Made by a program: the position numbers and the translations under genes. This document shows, in pieces, positions 44,664-54,711 of a DNA stretch of 60,117 nucleotides. The notes below the pieces were generated by a model, which had not been told where the DNA came from, made no database searches, and saw only the letters and a list, made by a program, of their open reading frames with translations. Every line of letters starts with the position of its first letter. Position 1 is the stretch's first letter. The stretch spans positions 1 through 60,117 of the forward strand of contig NZ_KV757611.1 of NCBI RefSeq assembly GCF_001712795.1. Direction: 5' to 3'. Source of the DNA: Nostoc sp. KVJ20. GTDB lineage: Bacteria > Cyanobacteriota > Cyanobacteriia > Cyanobacteriales > Nostocaceae.

Positions 44664-45272
44664 TCAATGCTCTAGTGAGGTAAGCGGTTGTTGCAACGTC
44701 ACTGATGGTTCTTTTGATAACTCTTTCGATGTGAGTGGTGCTTGCAACGTCACTGATGGTTCTTTTGATGACTCTTTCGATGTAAGTGGTGCTTGTAACG
44801 TTATTGATTGTGGTGGCTGCACAGGTTGTTCAGCTACCGAGAATGGGTCAGACTGATTTGGTTCTATCGGATGTACTGGATTAGGAGAAGGTATTACCCG
44901 ACTAGGGGGAGTTACAGAAGTAGACTTTGGAGTTGAACTCGCTGAAAGCTGAGGCACTGACTGTTCAGTAGAGGAAGATATGGAATTAAGCTTCTTTGGA
45001 GTATCCTTTGATGGCCAAGTTACTGATTTTGCAGTAGAAGAACGTTTCACGCGAGTAGAGGAAGTGGAAGAAACCTTCTTCTCAGTTAAAATTTGCAATG
45101 CTTGAGTTGCTGACCGCAGAGGAAGAGGAGATTGCACCGGATTAGAAGAGGGTTGAGAAGTAAGCTTGGGAAGTGGAGTCAGTGAAAGTTGAGGTACTGA
45201 CGATGGAGTAGCGGAAGGTTCTGCTACTGGAATAGAAGTAGATTCTTTACGTAAATTAACTGGTTTTCCCAT
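44664..45272 (-). CDS. Ser/Thr/Pro-rich low-complexity hypothetical protein
   Basis: 202 residues, almost entirely low complexity (Ser, Pro, Thr, Lys). No domain, signal peptide or membrane helix is visible. The C-terminus has two and a half 17-residue repeats (TLQAPLTSKESSKEPSV), encoded by 51-bp tandem repeats at about 44685-44800. It could be a surface or disordered linker protein. No ribosome binding site is obvious ahead of the ATG, so coding status is moderately likely only. Confidence 0.45.
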   Translation of the reverse strand: MGKPVNLRKESTSIPVAEPSATPSSVPQLSLTPLPKLTSQPSSNPVQSPLPLRSATQALQILTEKKVSSTSSTRVKRSSTAKSVTWPSKDTPKKLNSISSSTEQSVPQLSASSTPKSTSVTPPSRVIPSPNPVHPIEPNQSDPFSVAEQPVQPPQSITLQAPLTSKESSKEPSVTLQAPLTSKELSKEPSVTLQQPLTSLEH

Positions 45273-45395
45273 AATATTTTTGTCTCTGTAGTCTGGGATA
45301 ACTACGTATCCTATGAATAAAATGAGGATAATAATCGTGTACTTAATAAATTCTAGGGGATTTAACTTTACCCGTTCCCGTTCGGGCGGCTGTAG

Positions 45396-45821
45396 TCAAT
45401 GGATGTTAATTGTATTACCACTACCACCTTGAATTACTGGGGCTTTGGTGTCGATGGCATTATTCTGTTGAGCTTCGCCACCATATACATTTTGTACATT
45501 CTGCCCTTGAAGCTTGCCAATAATAATTTCTTGGTGAATTTCATAGGCTAGCGACTGCACTTCTTGAGCAAACTGGTCATCCGTATCCATTGCTACCTGT
45601 AAATAAGCAGCAATCTTTTCTAAATCTTCTTTAGAACCTTTTTCTGCTGAGGCGATCGCTCTCTCTACTTTCTGATTTCCCGGAAATTTCTCCCAGATTT
45701 TTTTCCGTAAATCGTTTATCTTGGCAAGGGTTGCTTCAGTGAGCGTCTCAATAGTCTTCTCAAAGGCTTTTGTGAAAGCGAGGGTAGCGATCGCTGTTGC
45801 TGTTAATGTTGCTGCTTCCAT
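45396..45821 (-). CDS. Small helical protein with GGEAQQNN..GNTINI tail
   Basis: 141 residues. An Ala/Thr-rich helical start (MEAATLTATAIATLAFTKAF) is followed by an amphipathic helical body (KIWEKFPGNQKVERAIASAE). The C-terminal tail has NVYGGEAQQNNAID and VIQGGSGNTINI. Similar tails (Gly-Gly-x-Ala-x-Gln ... Gly-Asn-Thr) occur on small cyanobacterial proteins near STAND/caspase-type signalling genes, from memory. The function is unknown; it may be an adaptor or polymerising tail. It is independent of the Ser/Pro-rich gene downstream. Confidence 0.65.
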   Translation of the reverse strand: MEAATLTATAIATLAFTKAFEKTIETLTEATLAKINDLRKKIWEKFPGNQKVERAIASAEKGSKEDLEKIAAYLQVAMDTDDQFAQEVQSLAYEIHQEIIIGKLQGQNVQNVYGGEAQQNNAIDTKAPVIQGGSGNTINIH

Positions 45822-45961
45822 AAAGTAAAAAAACAGTGATTTTACAGTTCTAATTTCGGCATTAGAAACACTATATCTGAAAAGATTGAGATTTTTGCCA
45901 AAATATCGCTGTCAAATGCTCACTAGCCTTAATCAGTTCTAACTTCGCCTGGTAAAATCAG

Positions 45962-47011
45962 ATGAAGCTAATTGATAGGTTTAAAGTTTTGTTAGCAGCC
46001 TTACTTTATGGGCAAGAAGATTTACGCCTAGAGCAAGTTCCTGAACCCACTCCGGCGGCTGGCGAAGTTGTAATCCAAGTGGGGGCAGCAACAACTTGTG
46101 GTACAGATTTGAAAGTCTGGCGGCGTGGTGGTCATGCCAAGATGCTAAAACTACCGACGCTGTTTGGTCACGAAGCTGCTGGGCAAATTGTTGCCTTGGG
46201 TACAGGGGTGACAAATTGGCAAGTAGGCGATCGCATTGTCGCTAATAATTCTGCCCCATGCATGAAGTGCTTTTTTTGTCAACGTCAAGAATATTCGTTA
46301 TGTCCAAATTTGACCTGGAATAATGGTACCTTTGCCCAATACCTGAAAATTCCTGCACCGATAGTAGAGCATAATTTGTTGCAGATTCCCGATGAGTTGC
46401 CGTGGGAATTGGCAGCCATGACGGAACCTTTAGCTTGTGTATTGCATGGTGTAGCGCGTTCTCATATTAAGCCCAAAGATAAAGTAGTCGTCTTAGGAGA
46501 TGGGGCGATCGGACTGATGTTTGTGGCGGCGTTGAGTGAGAAAGCTGAGGTTTTCCTGTGGGGAGGTAATAACCACAGGTTAGAAATTGGTCAGAAATTG
46601 GGTGCAGCCCAGACTTTTAATTATCATAAAATCTCGGATATTCCCAGTGTAGTGAAAGAACTTACCCAAGGATGGGGCGCAGATGTGGTGATTGAAGCCA
46701 CTGGTGTACCAAGTGTGTGGGAAACTGCGATCGCCTGCGCTCGTCCTGGTGCAACAGTCAACTTATTCGGTGGATGTCCACGGGATACCAGCATTACTGT
46801 GAATACAGAACAGCTACACTATAGCGAACTTACCATCAAAGGCGTGTTTCATAATACACCAGAGTATGTGCGATCGGCGTTATCATTGATAGCTAGTCGC
46901 AAAATTCCCTTTGAGTTACTTATTAGTGAACAGCGACCATTAAAAGATTTAGAACAGGTGTTTTGTGAGATGAAAGCGCGAAAGGTGATTAAGGTAGCGA
47001 TCCTCCCATAG
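45962..47011 (+). CDS. Zinc-dependent medium-chain alcohol dehydrogenase
   Basis: 349 residues of the MDR superfamily. The catalytic zinc site is visible in TTCGTDLK (Cys) and LFGHEAAG (His-Glu), and the structural zinc in the four cysteines of CMKCFFCQRQEYSLC. The Rossmann nucleotide motif is VVLGDGAIGLMFVAAL, and EATGVPSVWETAIA follows. It is closest by layout to threonine/sorbitol dehydrogenase-type enzymes; the substrate cannot be fixed. The gene is tail-to-tail with the DHOD-like gene (7-bp gap). The start at ATG 45962 is plausible; an internal TTG could also serve. Confidence 0.9.
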   Translation: MKLIDRFKVLLAALLYGQEDLRLEQVPEPTPAAGEVVIQVGAATTCGTDLKVWRRGGHAKMLKLPTLFGHEAAGQIVALGTGVTNWQVGDRIVANNSAPCMKCFFCQRQEYSLCPNLTWNNGTFAQYLKIPAPIVEHNLLQIPDELPWELAAMTEPLACVLHGVARSHIKPKDKVVVLGDGAIGLMFVAALSEKAEVFLWGGNNHRLEIGQKLGAAQTFNYHKISDIPSVVKELTQGWGADVVIEATGVPSVWETAIACARPGATVNLFGGCPRDTSITVNTEQLHYSELTIKGVFHNTPEYVRSALSLIASRKIPFELLISEQRPLKDLEQVFCEMKARKVIKVAILP

Positions 47012-47018
47012 ATATTGA

Positions 47019-48044
47019 CTAATTCTCCATTTTTGCAATAGTGGCTCTCCATTCAGGTTTATAGGTGGTCAGCGATCGCATATACTGGACACGTTCAAAA
47101 GCACTAGGGTCTGGACAATGCTTTTGACTCATACTCCCTTGCATTTGTTGTACTGATTCGTATTCGTGTTTTTGCATCCATTCGCATATTTCCTCCTCAA
47201 TGACTCGAATGTGGTTAATCCCATGTCGTAACAGTACTGAGCAAAGCATCGTAATCTTTGCCCCAGCCATGAGCATCTTTAACACATCCTCTCCCCTGTG
47301 AATACCACTAGTTGCAGCCAAATCCGCACGAATGCGACCATAGAGAATTGCAATCCAGCGCAACGGTAATCGCATTGATTGCGGTGTACTTAATAGCACA
47401 TTGGGTTCAACTTCCAGGAGATTAAGATTAATATCCGGCTGGTAAAAGCGGTTAAATAATACCAAAGCATCAGCACCCGCTTCATCCAAACGTTTTGCTA
47501 TATTTGCTGTATTAGTGAAGTATGGACTGAGTTTGACTGCTACAGGGATAGTTATTACTGCTTTGACTGCACGAAGAATATCAATATCAGTCTGCTCAAT
47601 TTCATGACTCGTAAGTTCCATATCGGTAGGAACGTAGTAAATATTTAACTCTAGTGCGTCTGCTCCTGCTTGCTGAATTTGTTTGGCATAGTTTGTCCAT
47701 CCACCAACAGATGAGCCATTGAGACTGGCAATAATTGGAATGCTCACCTTCTGCTTGGCTTTGTGGATATGCTCTAAATAAGCTTCTGGCCCTACTCGAA
47801 AGTTGATTAAATCAGGGAAGTAAGTTAAGGCTTCAGAAAAACTTTCAGTACCTTGGGTGAGGTGATGATGGAGTTCATAACGTTCCAGAAGCAACTGTTC
47901 CTCAAACAGCGAATGCATCACCACTGCTGCTGCACCTGTGTCTTCCATGCGCTGAATGTTGTCAATGTCCTCAGATAGAGGGGATGCAGAGGGAACAAGA
48001 GGCGATCGCAATTTCATCCCCATATAAGTTGTAGTAAGATCCAT
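47019..48044 (-). CDS. Dihydroorotate dehydrogenase-like protein
   Basis: 341 residues of the DHOD-like TIM-barrel flavoprotein family: MDLTTTYMGMKLRSPLVPSA at the N-terminus, ASLNGSSVGGWTNYAKQIQQ, DALELNIYYVPTD, PVAVKLSPYFTN (catalytic Lys region), ADALVLFNRFYQPDI, and GIHRGEDVLKMLMAGAKI for the FMN phosphate. Cyanobacterial genomes often pair this protein with nifJ, and here it is directly downstream of nifJ on the same strand (~100 bp). That fits a redox partner or associated metabolic role more than pyrimidine synthesis. GAGG precedes the ATG. Confidence 0.9.
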   Translation of the reverse strand: MDLTTTYMGMKLRSPLVPSASPLSEDIDNIQRMEDTGAAAVVMHSLFEEQLLLERYELHHHLTQGTESFSEALTYFPDLINFRVGPEAYLEHIHKAKQKVSIPIIASLNGSSVGGWTNYAKQIQQAGADALELNIYYVPTDMELTSHEIEQTDIDILRAVKAVITIPVAVKLSPYFTNTANIAKRLDEAGADALVLFNRFYQPDINLNLLEVEPNVLLSTPQSMRLPLRWIAILYGRIRADLAATSGIHRGEDVLKMLMAGAKITMLCSVLLRHGINHIRVIEEEICEWMQKHEYESVQQMQGSMSQKHCPDPSAFERVQYMRSLTTYKPEWRATIAKMEN

Positions 48045-48123
48045 AATAACCTCATATCATTTAGGGTTTTATATTTTGGATTTCTTGATCAAATCCAAGT
48101 CAAGTTTTTATAAAAAAGCAAAC

Positions 48124-48142
48124 AATTACGAATTACGAATTA
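48124..48142. repeat. Short STRR (AATTACG)
   Basis: Tandem heptamers AATTACG just downstream of nifJ; the same family, in reverse orientation, is at 35521-35620. Confidence 0.8.
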
Positions 48143-48143
48143 T

Positions 48144-51100
48144 TTAACGTGCCGCCAAATATTGATATATTTGCCAACGGGTTTTTACATCTGCTTGAGC
48201 TTCTTTAAGTAAATGCTGTGCTGTTTCTTGATTACTCTTAGTTAACATTTTGAAGCGGTTTTCTAGATACATATATTGCTCTAGTGGTAACTTTGGTGTG
48301 CGTGAATCAAGTTGTAGTGGGTTTTCTCCCTGCTTAATACGCTCTGGATTAAATCGATATAGTAACCATTGACCTGAATCGACGGCAGCTTTTTGATTTT
48401 GCATTGCCGTACTCATGTTGATTCCGTGGGCAATGCAATGACTGTAGGCAATAATTAATGATGGGCCTTGATAAGCTTCAGCTTCTAAGAATGCCTTAAG
48501 AGTATGTTCATCCCGTGCGCCCATTGCTACACTAGCAATATAAACATTGCCGTAAGTCATTGCCATTAAACCCAAGTCTTTTTTAGGTGCAACTTTCCCC
48601 CCAGATGCAAATTTAGCTACAGCTGCTTTGGGGGTGGCTTTGGACATTTGTCCACCTGTATTGGAATAAACTTCAGTATCAAGAATCAGAATATTAACGT
48701 TGTATCCACTGGCTAGGACATGATCTAGTCCTCCAAAACCGATATCATAACCCCAGCCATCACCACCGATAATCCAGACGCTCTTTTTTACTAAATAATC
48801 AGCAATCGATTTTAGATTTTGGATTTTAGATTTTAGATTAGGGTTTAATTCCGCAGTCAATATTTGATCTAACTTCTGTTTTAACAGCGCTACTTTTTCT
48901 CGCTGTTTCCAAATATCGGCTTCATCTTTTTGTTCAGCATTGAGAATACTATTTGCCAGTTCTTCACCCACATTTGTTGTCAGTTGTTTGAGTAATTCAA
49001 CGGCGAATTCTGCCTGTTTATCAATGGAAATGCGAAAACCAAGTCCAAATTCGGCATTATCTTCAAATAACGAATTTGACCAAGCTGGGCCGCGTCCTTC
49101 GGTATTGTGCGTCCAAGGGGTAGTGGGTAAATTCCCGCCATAGATAGAAGAACAACCAGTGGCGTTGGCAACAATCATGCGATCGCCAAACAGCTGCGTT
49201 GCTAACTTAATATAAGGTGTCTCACCACAACCAGCACAAGCCCCAGAAAATTCAAACAACGGTTCTTGCATCTGCTGTTGATTAATATGAGTAAGTTTCA
49301 GATGGCTTCTATCTGGATTAGGAATATTCAAAAAGAAATCCCAATTTTCCCGTTCTTGTTCCCGTAATGGCAGTTGCGGTTCCATGTTAATGGCTTTGCG
49401 GCGTAGTTCTGATTTATTCTTCGCCGGACAAACATCTACGCAAATACCACAGCCAGTACAATCTTCTGCTGCCACTTGGATAGTATATTTTAAGCCTTGC
49501 CAATCGTGGTCTTTAGCACTAGCACTTTTAAATGTCGGTGGTGCATTTTCTAACTGCTGCGGCTCGTAAACTTTACTACGGATGACACTGTGAGGACACA
49601 ACATAACGCACTTACCACACTGAATGCAGACATCTGTATCCCAAACAGGTATTTCTTGAGCAATGTTACGCTTTTCCCATTTCGCCGTCCCAGTGGGATA
49701 AGTGCCATCTGCTGGTAAAGCACTAACTGGTAATTCATCCCCTTGACGAGTAATTATCTTACCTATGACATCACGGACAAAAGCAGGTGCAGTGCCAGGG
49801 ATTGAAGATTGGTTTTCTTTTTCATTCCCTATTTTCCTTTCCCTATTCCCCACTTCATACAGATTTTCTAATGTGGTATCTACTGCTTTGAGGTTCATCT
49901 GCACAATTTCATCGCCTTTCTTGCCGTAAGTCTTGCGGATGGACTTTTTGATTTCTGCAATGGCTTCTTCTCGTGGTAATACACCGGATAAGGCGAAGAA
50001 ACAAACCTGCATTACCGTGTTAATTCTGCCAGCCATACCTGCTTGACGAGCAACTTTATAGGCATTAATTACATAAAATTTCAGACGTTTTTGAATAATT
50101 TGTTCTTGTACTGATGTCGGCAGATGATCCCAAACTTCATCTTTTTCATAAGGAGAATTAACTAAGAATGTACCGTCTGGTACAATTTCTTTCAGGATCG
50201 TAAATTTTTCGATAAATTCCCATTGGTGACAGGCGACAAAGTTAGCTTTGCTAATTAAATAGGTCGAGCGAATTAATTGTGAACCAAAACGTAGATGGGA
50301 AACTGTGACAGAACCTGATTTCTTGGAATCGTAGACAAAATAGCCTTGAGCGTAATTGTTGGTTTCTTCTCCAATGATTTTAATTGAGTTTTTATTAGCG
50401 CTTACTGTACCATCTGCACCCAAACCATAAAAAATCGCTCTTACTGTGTTATCTAGTTCAATACTAAAGTCGGGGTCATAATTCAAGCTGGTGTGGGTGA
50501 CATCATCGTTGATGCCGATAGTAAAATGATTTTTTGGTTCAGCCGCAGCAAGATTATCAAAGACAGCTTTAATCATCGCTGGTGTGAATTCTTTAGAAGA
50601 TAAACCGTAGCGACCACCAATAATTTTGGGTAGTGTGGTATGGGTCAGGGGAAAAGATTCTCCTCCCTGCTCCCCTACTTCTTTTCCCCATGTTTCATGA
50701 ATAGCAGCGACTACATCCAAATACAATGGTTCACCAGATGCACCGGGTTCTTTGGTGCGGTCTAAAACTGCGATGCTACGGATAGTTTTTGGTAAGGCGG
50801 CTACAAATCGCGTAGCATCATAAGGGCGATATAGTCGTACTTTCAAAACGCCCACTTTCTCACCACAGGCGTTGAGGAAATCTACTGTTTCATGAACAGC
50901 CTCACAACCAGAACCCATCAGCACAATAACTCGTTCGGCTGCTGGGTCACCGTGGTATTCAAATAGTTGGTACTGTCGCCCAGTCATCGCGGCAAATTCA
51001 TCCATGACTTTCTGGGTGATGTCTGGACAAGCTAAATAGTAAGGATTGACAGTTTCCCTGGCTTGGAAGTAAACATCAGGGTTTTGTGTTGTACCGCGCA

Positions 51101-51752
51101 AAACTGGTTTATCGGGGGTGAGGGCGCGTGACCGATGGGCGAATACTAATTCATCGGGAATAAATTCTCGCAAGTCATCTTCTACTAACAGTTCAAGTTT
51201 GTTAATTTCGTGGGAGGTGCGAAAGCCATCAAAAAAGTGCAGGAACGGTATTCGTGATTCTAAGGTTGCACGTGTTGCTATCAAAGCAAAATCTTGTGCT
51301 TCTTGCACTGATGCAGAACAGAACATAGCAAAACCAGTGCCACGCGCTGCCATCACATCGCTGTGGTCGCCAAAAATAGAGAGGGCTTGGGCGGCTAGCG
51401 ATCGCGCGGCAATATGAAAAACTGTAGGTATTAATTCCCCAGCAATTTTGTACATATTGGGGATCATTAACAATAATCCCTGCGATGCTGTAAATGTGGT
51501 TGTCAGTGAACCGGTTTGCAAAGCACCATGTACAGCACCAGCCACACCTCCTTCACTCTGCATCTGTACCACCGAGGGAACAGTACCCCAAATGTTGCGT
51601 TTTCCTTCATTAGCCCAAGCATCTGACCACTCAGCCATTGGTGAAGAAGGTGTAATTGGATAGATCGTAATAACTTCATTCAGTCGATAAACGATTTGGG
51701 CAACAGTTTCATTGCCGTCTATGATTGCAAAGCTTCTCTTGTTCATCTTCAA
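48144..51752 (-). CDS. nifJ: Pyruvate:ferredoxin (flavodoxin) oxidoreductase
   Basis: 1202 residues, the usual length of single-chain PFOR. It decarboxylates pyruvate to acetyl-CoA and reduces ferredoxin or flavodoxin, feeding nitrogenase or fermentation. The N-terminus has ITPSSPMAEWSDAW. The [4Fe-4S] clusters are in CIQCGKCVMLCPH and CTGCGICVDVCPAKN; the thiamine-diphosphate region has ACAGCGETPYIKL, GDGWGYDIGFGG and DTEVYSNTGGQMSKATPKAA. Three low-complexity in-frame stretches coincide with dispersed repeats: EQGGESFP (near residue 360), RERKIGNEKEN (near 638) and NPNLKSKIQNLKS (near 972). The DHOD-like gene lies downstream. Confidence 0.97.
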   Translation of the reverse strand: MKMNKRSFAIIDGNETVAQIVYRLNEVITIYPITPSSPMAEWSDAWANEGKRNIWGTVPSVVQMQSEGGVAGAVHGALQTGSLTTTFTASQGLLLMIPNMYKIAGELIPTVFHIAARSLAAQALSIFGDHSDVMAARGTGFAMFCSASVQEAQDFALIATRATLESRIPFLHFFDGFRTSHEINKLELLVEDDLREFIPDELVFAHRSRALTPDKPVLRGTTQNPDVYFQARETVNPYYLACPDITQKVMDEFAAMTGRQYQLFEYHGDPAAERVIVLMGSGCEAVHETVDFLNACGEKVGVLKVRLYRPYDATRFVAALPKTIRSIAVLDRTKEPGASGEPLYLDVVAAIHETWGKEVGEQGGESFPLTHTTLPKIIGGRYGLSSKEFTPAMIKAVFDNLAAAEPKNHFTIGINDDVTHTSLNYDPDFSIELDNTVRAIFYGLGADGTVSANKNSIKIIGEETNNYAQGYFVYDSKKSGSVTVSHLRFGSQLIRSTYLISKANFVACHQWEFIEKFTILKEIVPDGTFLVNSPYEKDEVWDHLPTSVQEQIIQKRLKFYVINAYKVARQAGMAGRINTVMQVCFFALSGVLPREEAIAEIKKSIRKTYGKKGDEIVQMNLKAVDTTLENLYEVGNRERKIGNEKENQSSIPGTAPAFVRDVIGKIITRQGDELPVSALPADGTYPTGTAKWEKRNIAQEIPVWDTDVCIQCGKCVMLCPHSVIRSKVYEPQQLENAPPTFKSASAKDHDWQGLKYTIQVAAEDCTGCGICVDVCPAKNKSELRRKAINMEPQLPLREQERENWDFFLNIPNPDRSHLKLTHINQQQMQEPLFEFSGACAGCGETPYIKLATQLFGDRMIVANATGCSSIYGGNLPTTPWTHNTEGRGPAWSNSLFEDNAEFGLGFRISIDKQAEFAVELLKQLTTNVGEELANSILNAEQKDEADIWKQREKVALLKQKLDQILTAELNPNLKSKIQNLKSIADYLVKKSVWIIGGDGWGYDIGFGGLDHVLASGYNVNILILDTEVYSNTGGQMSKATPKAAVAKFASGGKVAPKKDLGLMAMTYGNVYIASVAMGARDEHTLKAFLEAEAYQGPSLIIAYSHCIAHGINMSTAMQNQKAAVDSGQWLLYRFNPERIKQGENPLQLDSRTPKLPLEQYMYLENRFKMLTKSNQETAQHLLKEAQADVKTRWQIYQYLAAR

Positions 51753-51985
51753 AGCACCTGGTCTTCAAGGGCTAGCAATAACTAGGCTGAATCTACTTTT
51801 GACATTAGGATAAGAAGTTGAGAAACTTGTGAAGAACTAAAATCGAGCTTTTTTAGACTTGTGTGTACACTGTAGTTCTTGCAAAGAGAGAAGATTCGGC
51901 TTTGCTGGGTTATCGCTGTGACTAATTGAAATAATATTGCTGAAAAACGGGAAGACTATGGTTATTCCCTAATAGGGAAATTTCC

Positions 51986-52618
51986 ATGAAAATCCCGAAC
52001 AGCAAAATGCTCAAAAAATCTCTCCTTAACTATTTAATTTTGCCTTTATCTTTAATGCCTTGGCTGTGCGTGGGAACGCTTTTTGATTCCCAAGCTAATG
52101 CTTTACCGGGGCAAAGTACAGAAGAAGTAGGCACTTGGATTAAAGCACATCCCACACTCCGTCCTAGGAGTGGAGAACAATTATTTGTGCAAAAAACTGA
52201 TACTGCTGCCCAAAGATTCACTTTTCAAGCGTCGGTATTGCCTCCTGGTAGGGTGGAGTTTTCCAAAGACCGAGGCAGAATTCGCTCTGAACGCATTGCT
52301 ATGTATGATGCTATTAACGGCATGACATTTGAGCGCCTTCAAGAATCCTTGCGGGTGATTTATGGCTTAGAGATTTATCAAGACTACGATCGAGCCGAAG
52401 TCGTGTATCAATATCCCAACCAAAAGGTAGTTAACTCAGCGCGTCTAGCCAGAACTCCGATTCGGGAAGCCTTGAAGGGAGAATTGCGAGTAGGCGATCG
52501 CTATGTATATTGGGTGGAAATTGCCCAACCCAAGGCTGGCAAAGCTTTTACTGGTCAAATGACGGTTTTGCTTAAAACTGACCTAGACAAATTAGAAAAG
52601 GAACTGCAAATTCGTTAA
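51986..52618 (+). CDS. Hypothetical exported cyanobacterial protein
   Basis: 210 residues, not assigned. A signal peptide is evident (LLNYLILPLSLMPWLCVG, with ANALPG as the likely cleavage region). The mature part is beta/alpha mixed: PGQSTEEVGTWIKAHPTLRP, PPGRVEFSKDRGRIRSERIA, LRVIYGLEIYQDYDRAEVV and GDRYVYWVEIAQPKAGKA. The divergent neighbour is nifJ; the 233-bp gap should carry both promoters. An STRR starts at the stop codon. It is probably periplasmic or thylakoid-lumenal; the function is unknown. Confidence 0.75.
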   Translation: MKIPNSKMLKKSLLNYLILPLSLMPWLCVGTLFDSQANALPGQSTEEVGTWIKAHPTLRPRSGEQLFVQKTDTAAQRFTFQASVLPPGRVEFSKDRGRIRSERIAMYDAINGMTFERLQESLRVIYGLEIYQDYDRAEVVYQYPNQKVVNSARLARTPIREALKGELRVGDRYVYWVEIAQPKAGKAFTGQMTVLLKTDLDKLEKELQIR

Positions 52619-52650
52619 TGGGAATTGGGAATTGGGAATTGGGCATTGGT
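52618..52650. repeat. STRR tract, GGGAATT heptamers
   Basis: Four tandem GGGAATT-type heptamers beginning at the last base of the preceding stop codon. Confidence 0.88.
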
Positions 52651-52701
52651 TATTCCCCCTCTCTCCATCCCTTCTCGTTGAAAGATTACTGAATCCGTAT
52701 C

Positions 52702-53070
52702 CTACAACTTCCCCAACTCCATCTGAGCTAGGGTTTGCCATGTACCCGAAAAGATACTTTCAGACGCTAAGGAAATGCGTAGCAAATCTTCTTTCAGAAG
52801 TGGCGGCCAATCAACCCCGGCTTTACGCCCTGCGCCAAATAGCTGTTGCGCCTTAATACTTAACTGATAAAGGGCCAAAGCCAGTTCTCGGTCTAGGCTC
52901 TTTGCATCTTTAAGGGCTTCAAACACCACTTTCAATGCTAACAAAATCGAAGTGATCTGACCGGGTACCGGTGGTTTCCCCTGTTTCATACGCGTTAACA
53001 GCGCATCTGGGTTTTCCTCGGTTGTGATTGTCTGATCTATGAGGAGTTTCCGAGCTGTTTCGTAATTCAT
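52702..53070 (-). CDS. Conserved-looking small hypothetical protein
   Basis: 122 residues, mostly helical: MNYETARKLLIDQTITTEEN, PVPGQITSILLALKVVFEAL, LDRELALALYQLSIKAQQLF and GVDWPPLLKEDLLRISLASE. It has no signal or membrane segment, and no family is recognised with confidence. Codon use and length look like a real gene. It lies between an STRR and the antitoxin-like gene and is independent of both. Confidence 0.65.
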   Translation of the reverse strand: MNYETARKLLIDQTITTEENPDALLTRMKQGKPPVPGQITSILLALKVVFEALKDAKSLDRELALALYQLSIKAQQLFGAGRKAGVDWPPLLKEDLLRISLASESIFSGTWQTLAQMELGKL

Positions 53071-53279
53071 GTAGCCAGTTTAGCGTACATTTTACTTCAG
53101 CAGGAATACTTAATTAAAAAGTCATAGAATTGGCTTCTAGTTATTTCTAGCAATCTCTTATGATTTGTGAAAAGATAGGCGTGGGGAAAATGATCGGGAA
53201 TTTGCGATGCTCTAGGTTAACCAGATAGACTGAATATAATATCTTTGAAAAATACACCTTGCTAGGAATCAACAACAAA

Positions 53280-53516
53280 ATGATATCGTCAAATTTACTC
53301 GAAATTGAGCGTTCCATCCTTGCCTTGTCTGTGGAAGAACAGCTTTGGCTGTTAGAAAGTATTGCTAGACAAATCCGAGAAGCTGAGTATATAAAAGATA
53401 AATTGCCTGATGCGAAGAATCCAGAAGAACAACTGGAAGTGATGCCTTGTGAGCCAAAAATTCAAACAGAAATTCCCCTGATAAATGATGAATTTGCAAT
53501 TTCGGAAATACTCTGA
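53280..53516 (+). CDS. Small antitoxin-like protein, partner not visible
   Basis: 78 residues from ATG 53280; AGGAA (53265-53269) lies ahead and a TATAAT (53235-53240) further upstream. The N-terminus (LLEIERSILALSVEEQLWLL, then ESIARQIREAE) looks like an amphipathic helix pair found in cyanobacterial putative antitoxins and addiction-module-type proteins. The tail is acidic and probably disordered. No toxin is recognised in the next 600 bp, where only a 35-codon ORF at 53535 exists. It could be an orphan antitoxin or a remnant. Confidence 0.55.
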   Translation: MISSNLLEIERSILALSVEEQLWLLESIARQIREAEYIKDKLPDAKNPEEQLEVMPCEPKIQTEIPLINDEFAISEIL

Positions 53517-54385
<869 letters not shown>

Positions 54386-54387
54386 AA

Positions 54388-54489
54388 AGCTGAGTGCTGA
54401 GTGCTGAGTGCCGAGTGTTGAAACAGAAAGAAGTAAATCAAAAAAACAATTTCTTGATTCTTCACTCGGAACTCGGAACTCGGAACTCA
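54388..54489. repeat. Two STRR tracts downstream of psaC
   Basis: GCTGAGT heptamers run at 54388-54418 and ACTCGGA heptamers at about 54462-54489. They are inverse complements in style and could pair as a long imperfect stem. Confidence 0.88.
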
Positions 54490-54688
54490 AGACTTTGAAG
54501 CTTCTCAATAGCAAGCAACTTTAGCATCGTAGAGTGGACACTGCCCGCTTTACGAAATTGTAATTTTAGATTGGGGATAAAATCTCTGGGTATCTAAATC
54601 CTAAAAGCCGTATTTGTACCGTTAGGTCAAACGCTGACGGTGCATTCACTGTCAAAGCCCGAAATCCATAACAATACTTAGTGGTAGA

Positions 54689-54711
54689 GGGAGTAAATTA
54701 CTCCCTTTTTT
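54689..54711 (+). terminator. Rho-independent terminator-like hairpin upstream of glmS
   Basis: GGGAGT (54689-54694) pairs with ACTCCC (54700-54705), followed by six T residues (54706-54711). Pairing can extend inward to eight base pairs. It lies ~300 bp after psaC and ~70 bp before glmS, so it could end the psaC transcript, end a small RNA, or attenuate glmS. Confidence 0.75.

Noticed and set aside
44629..44856. Plus-strand Cys-rich 75-codon frame
   Set aside because: It begins at TTG without a ribosome binding site and is antisense to the longer low-complexity gene; both frames arise from the same 51-bp repeat. Kept only as a finding to test.
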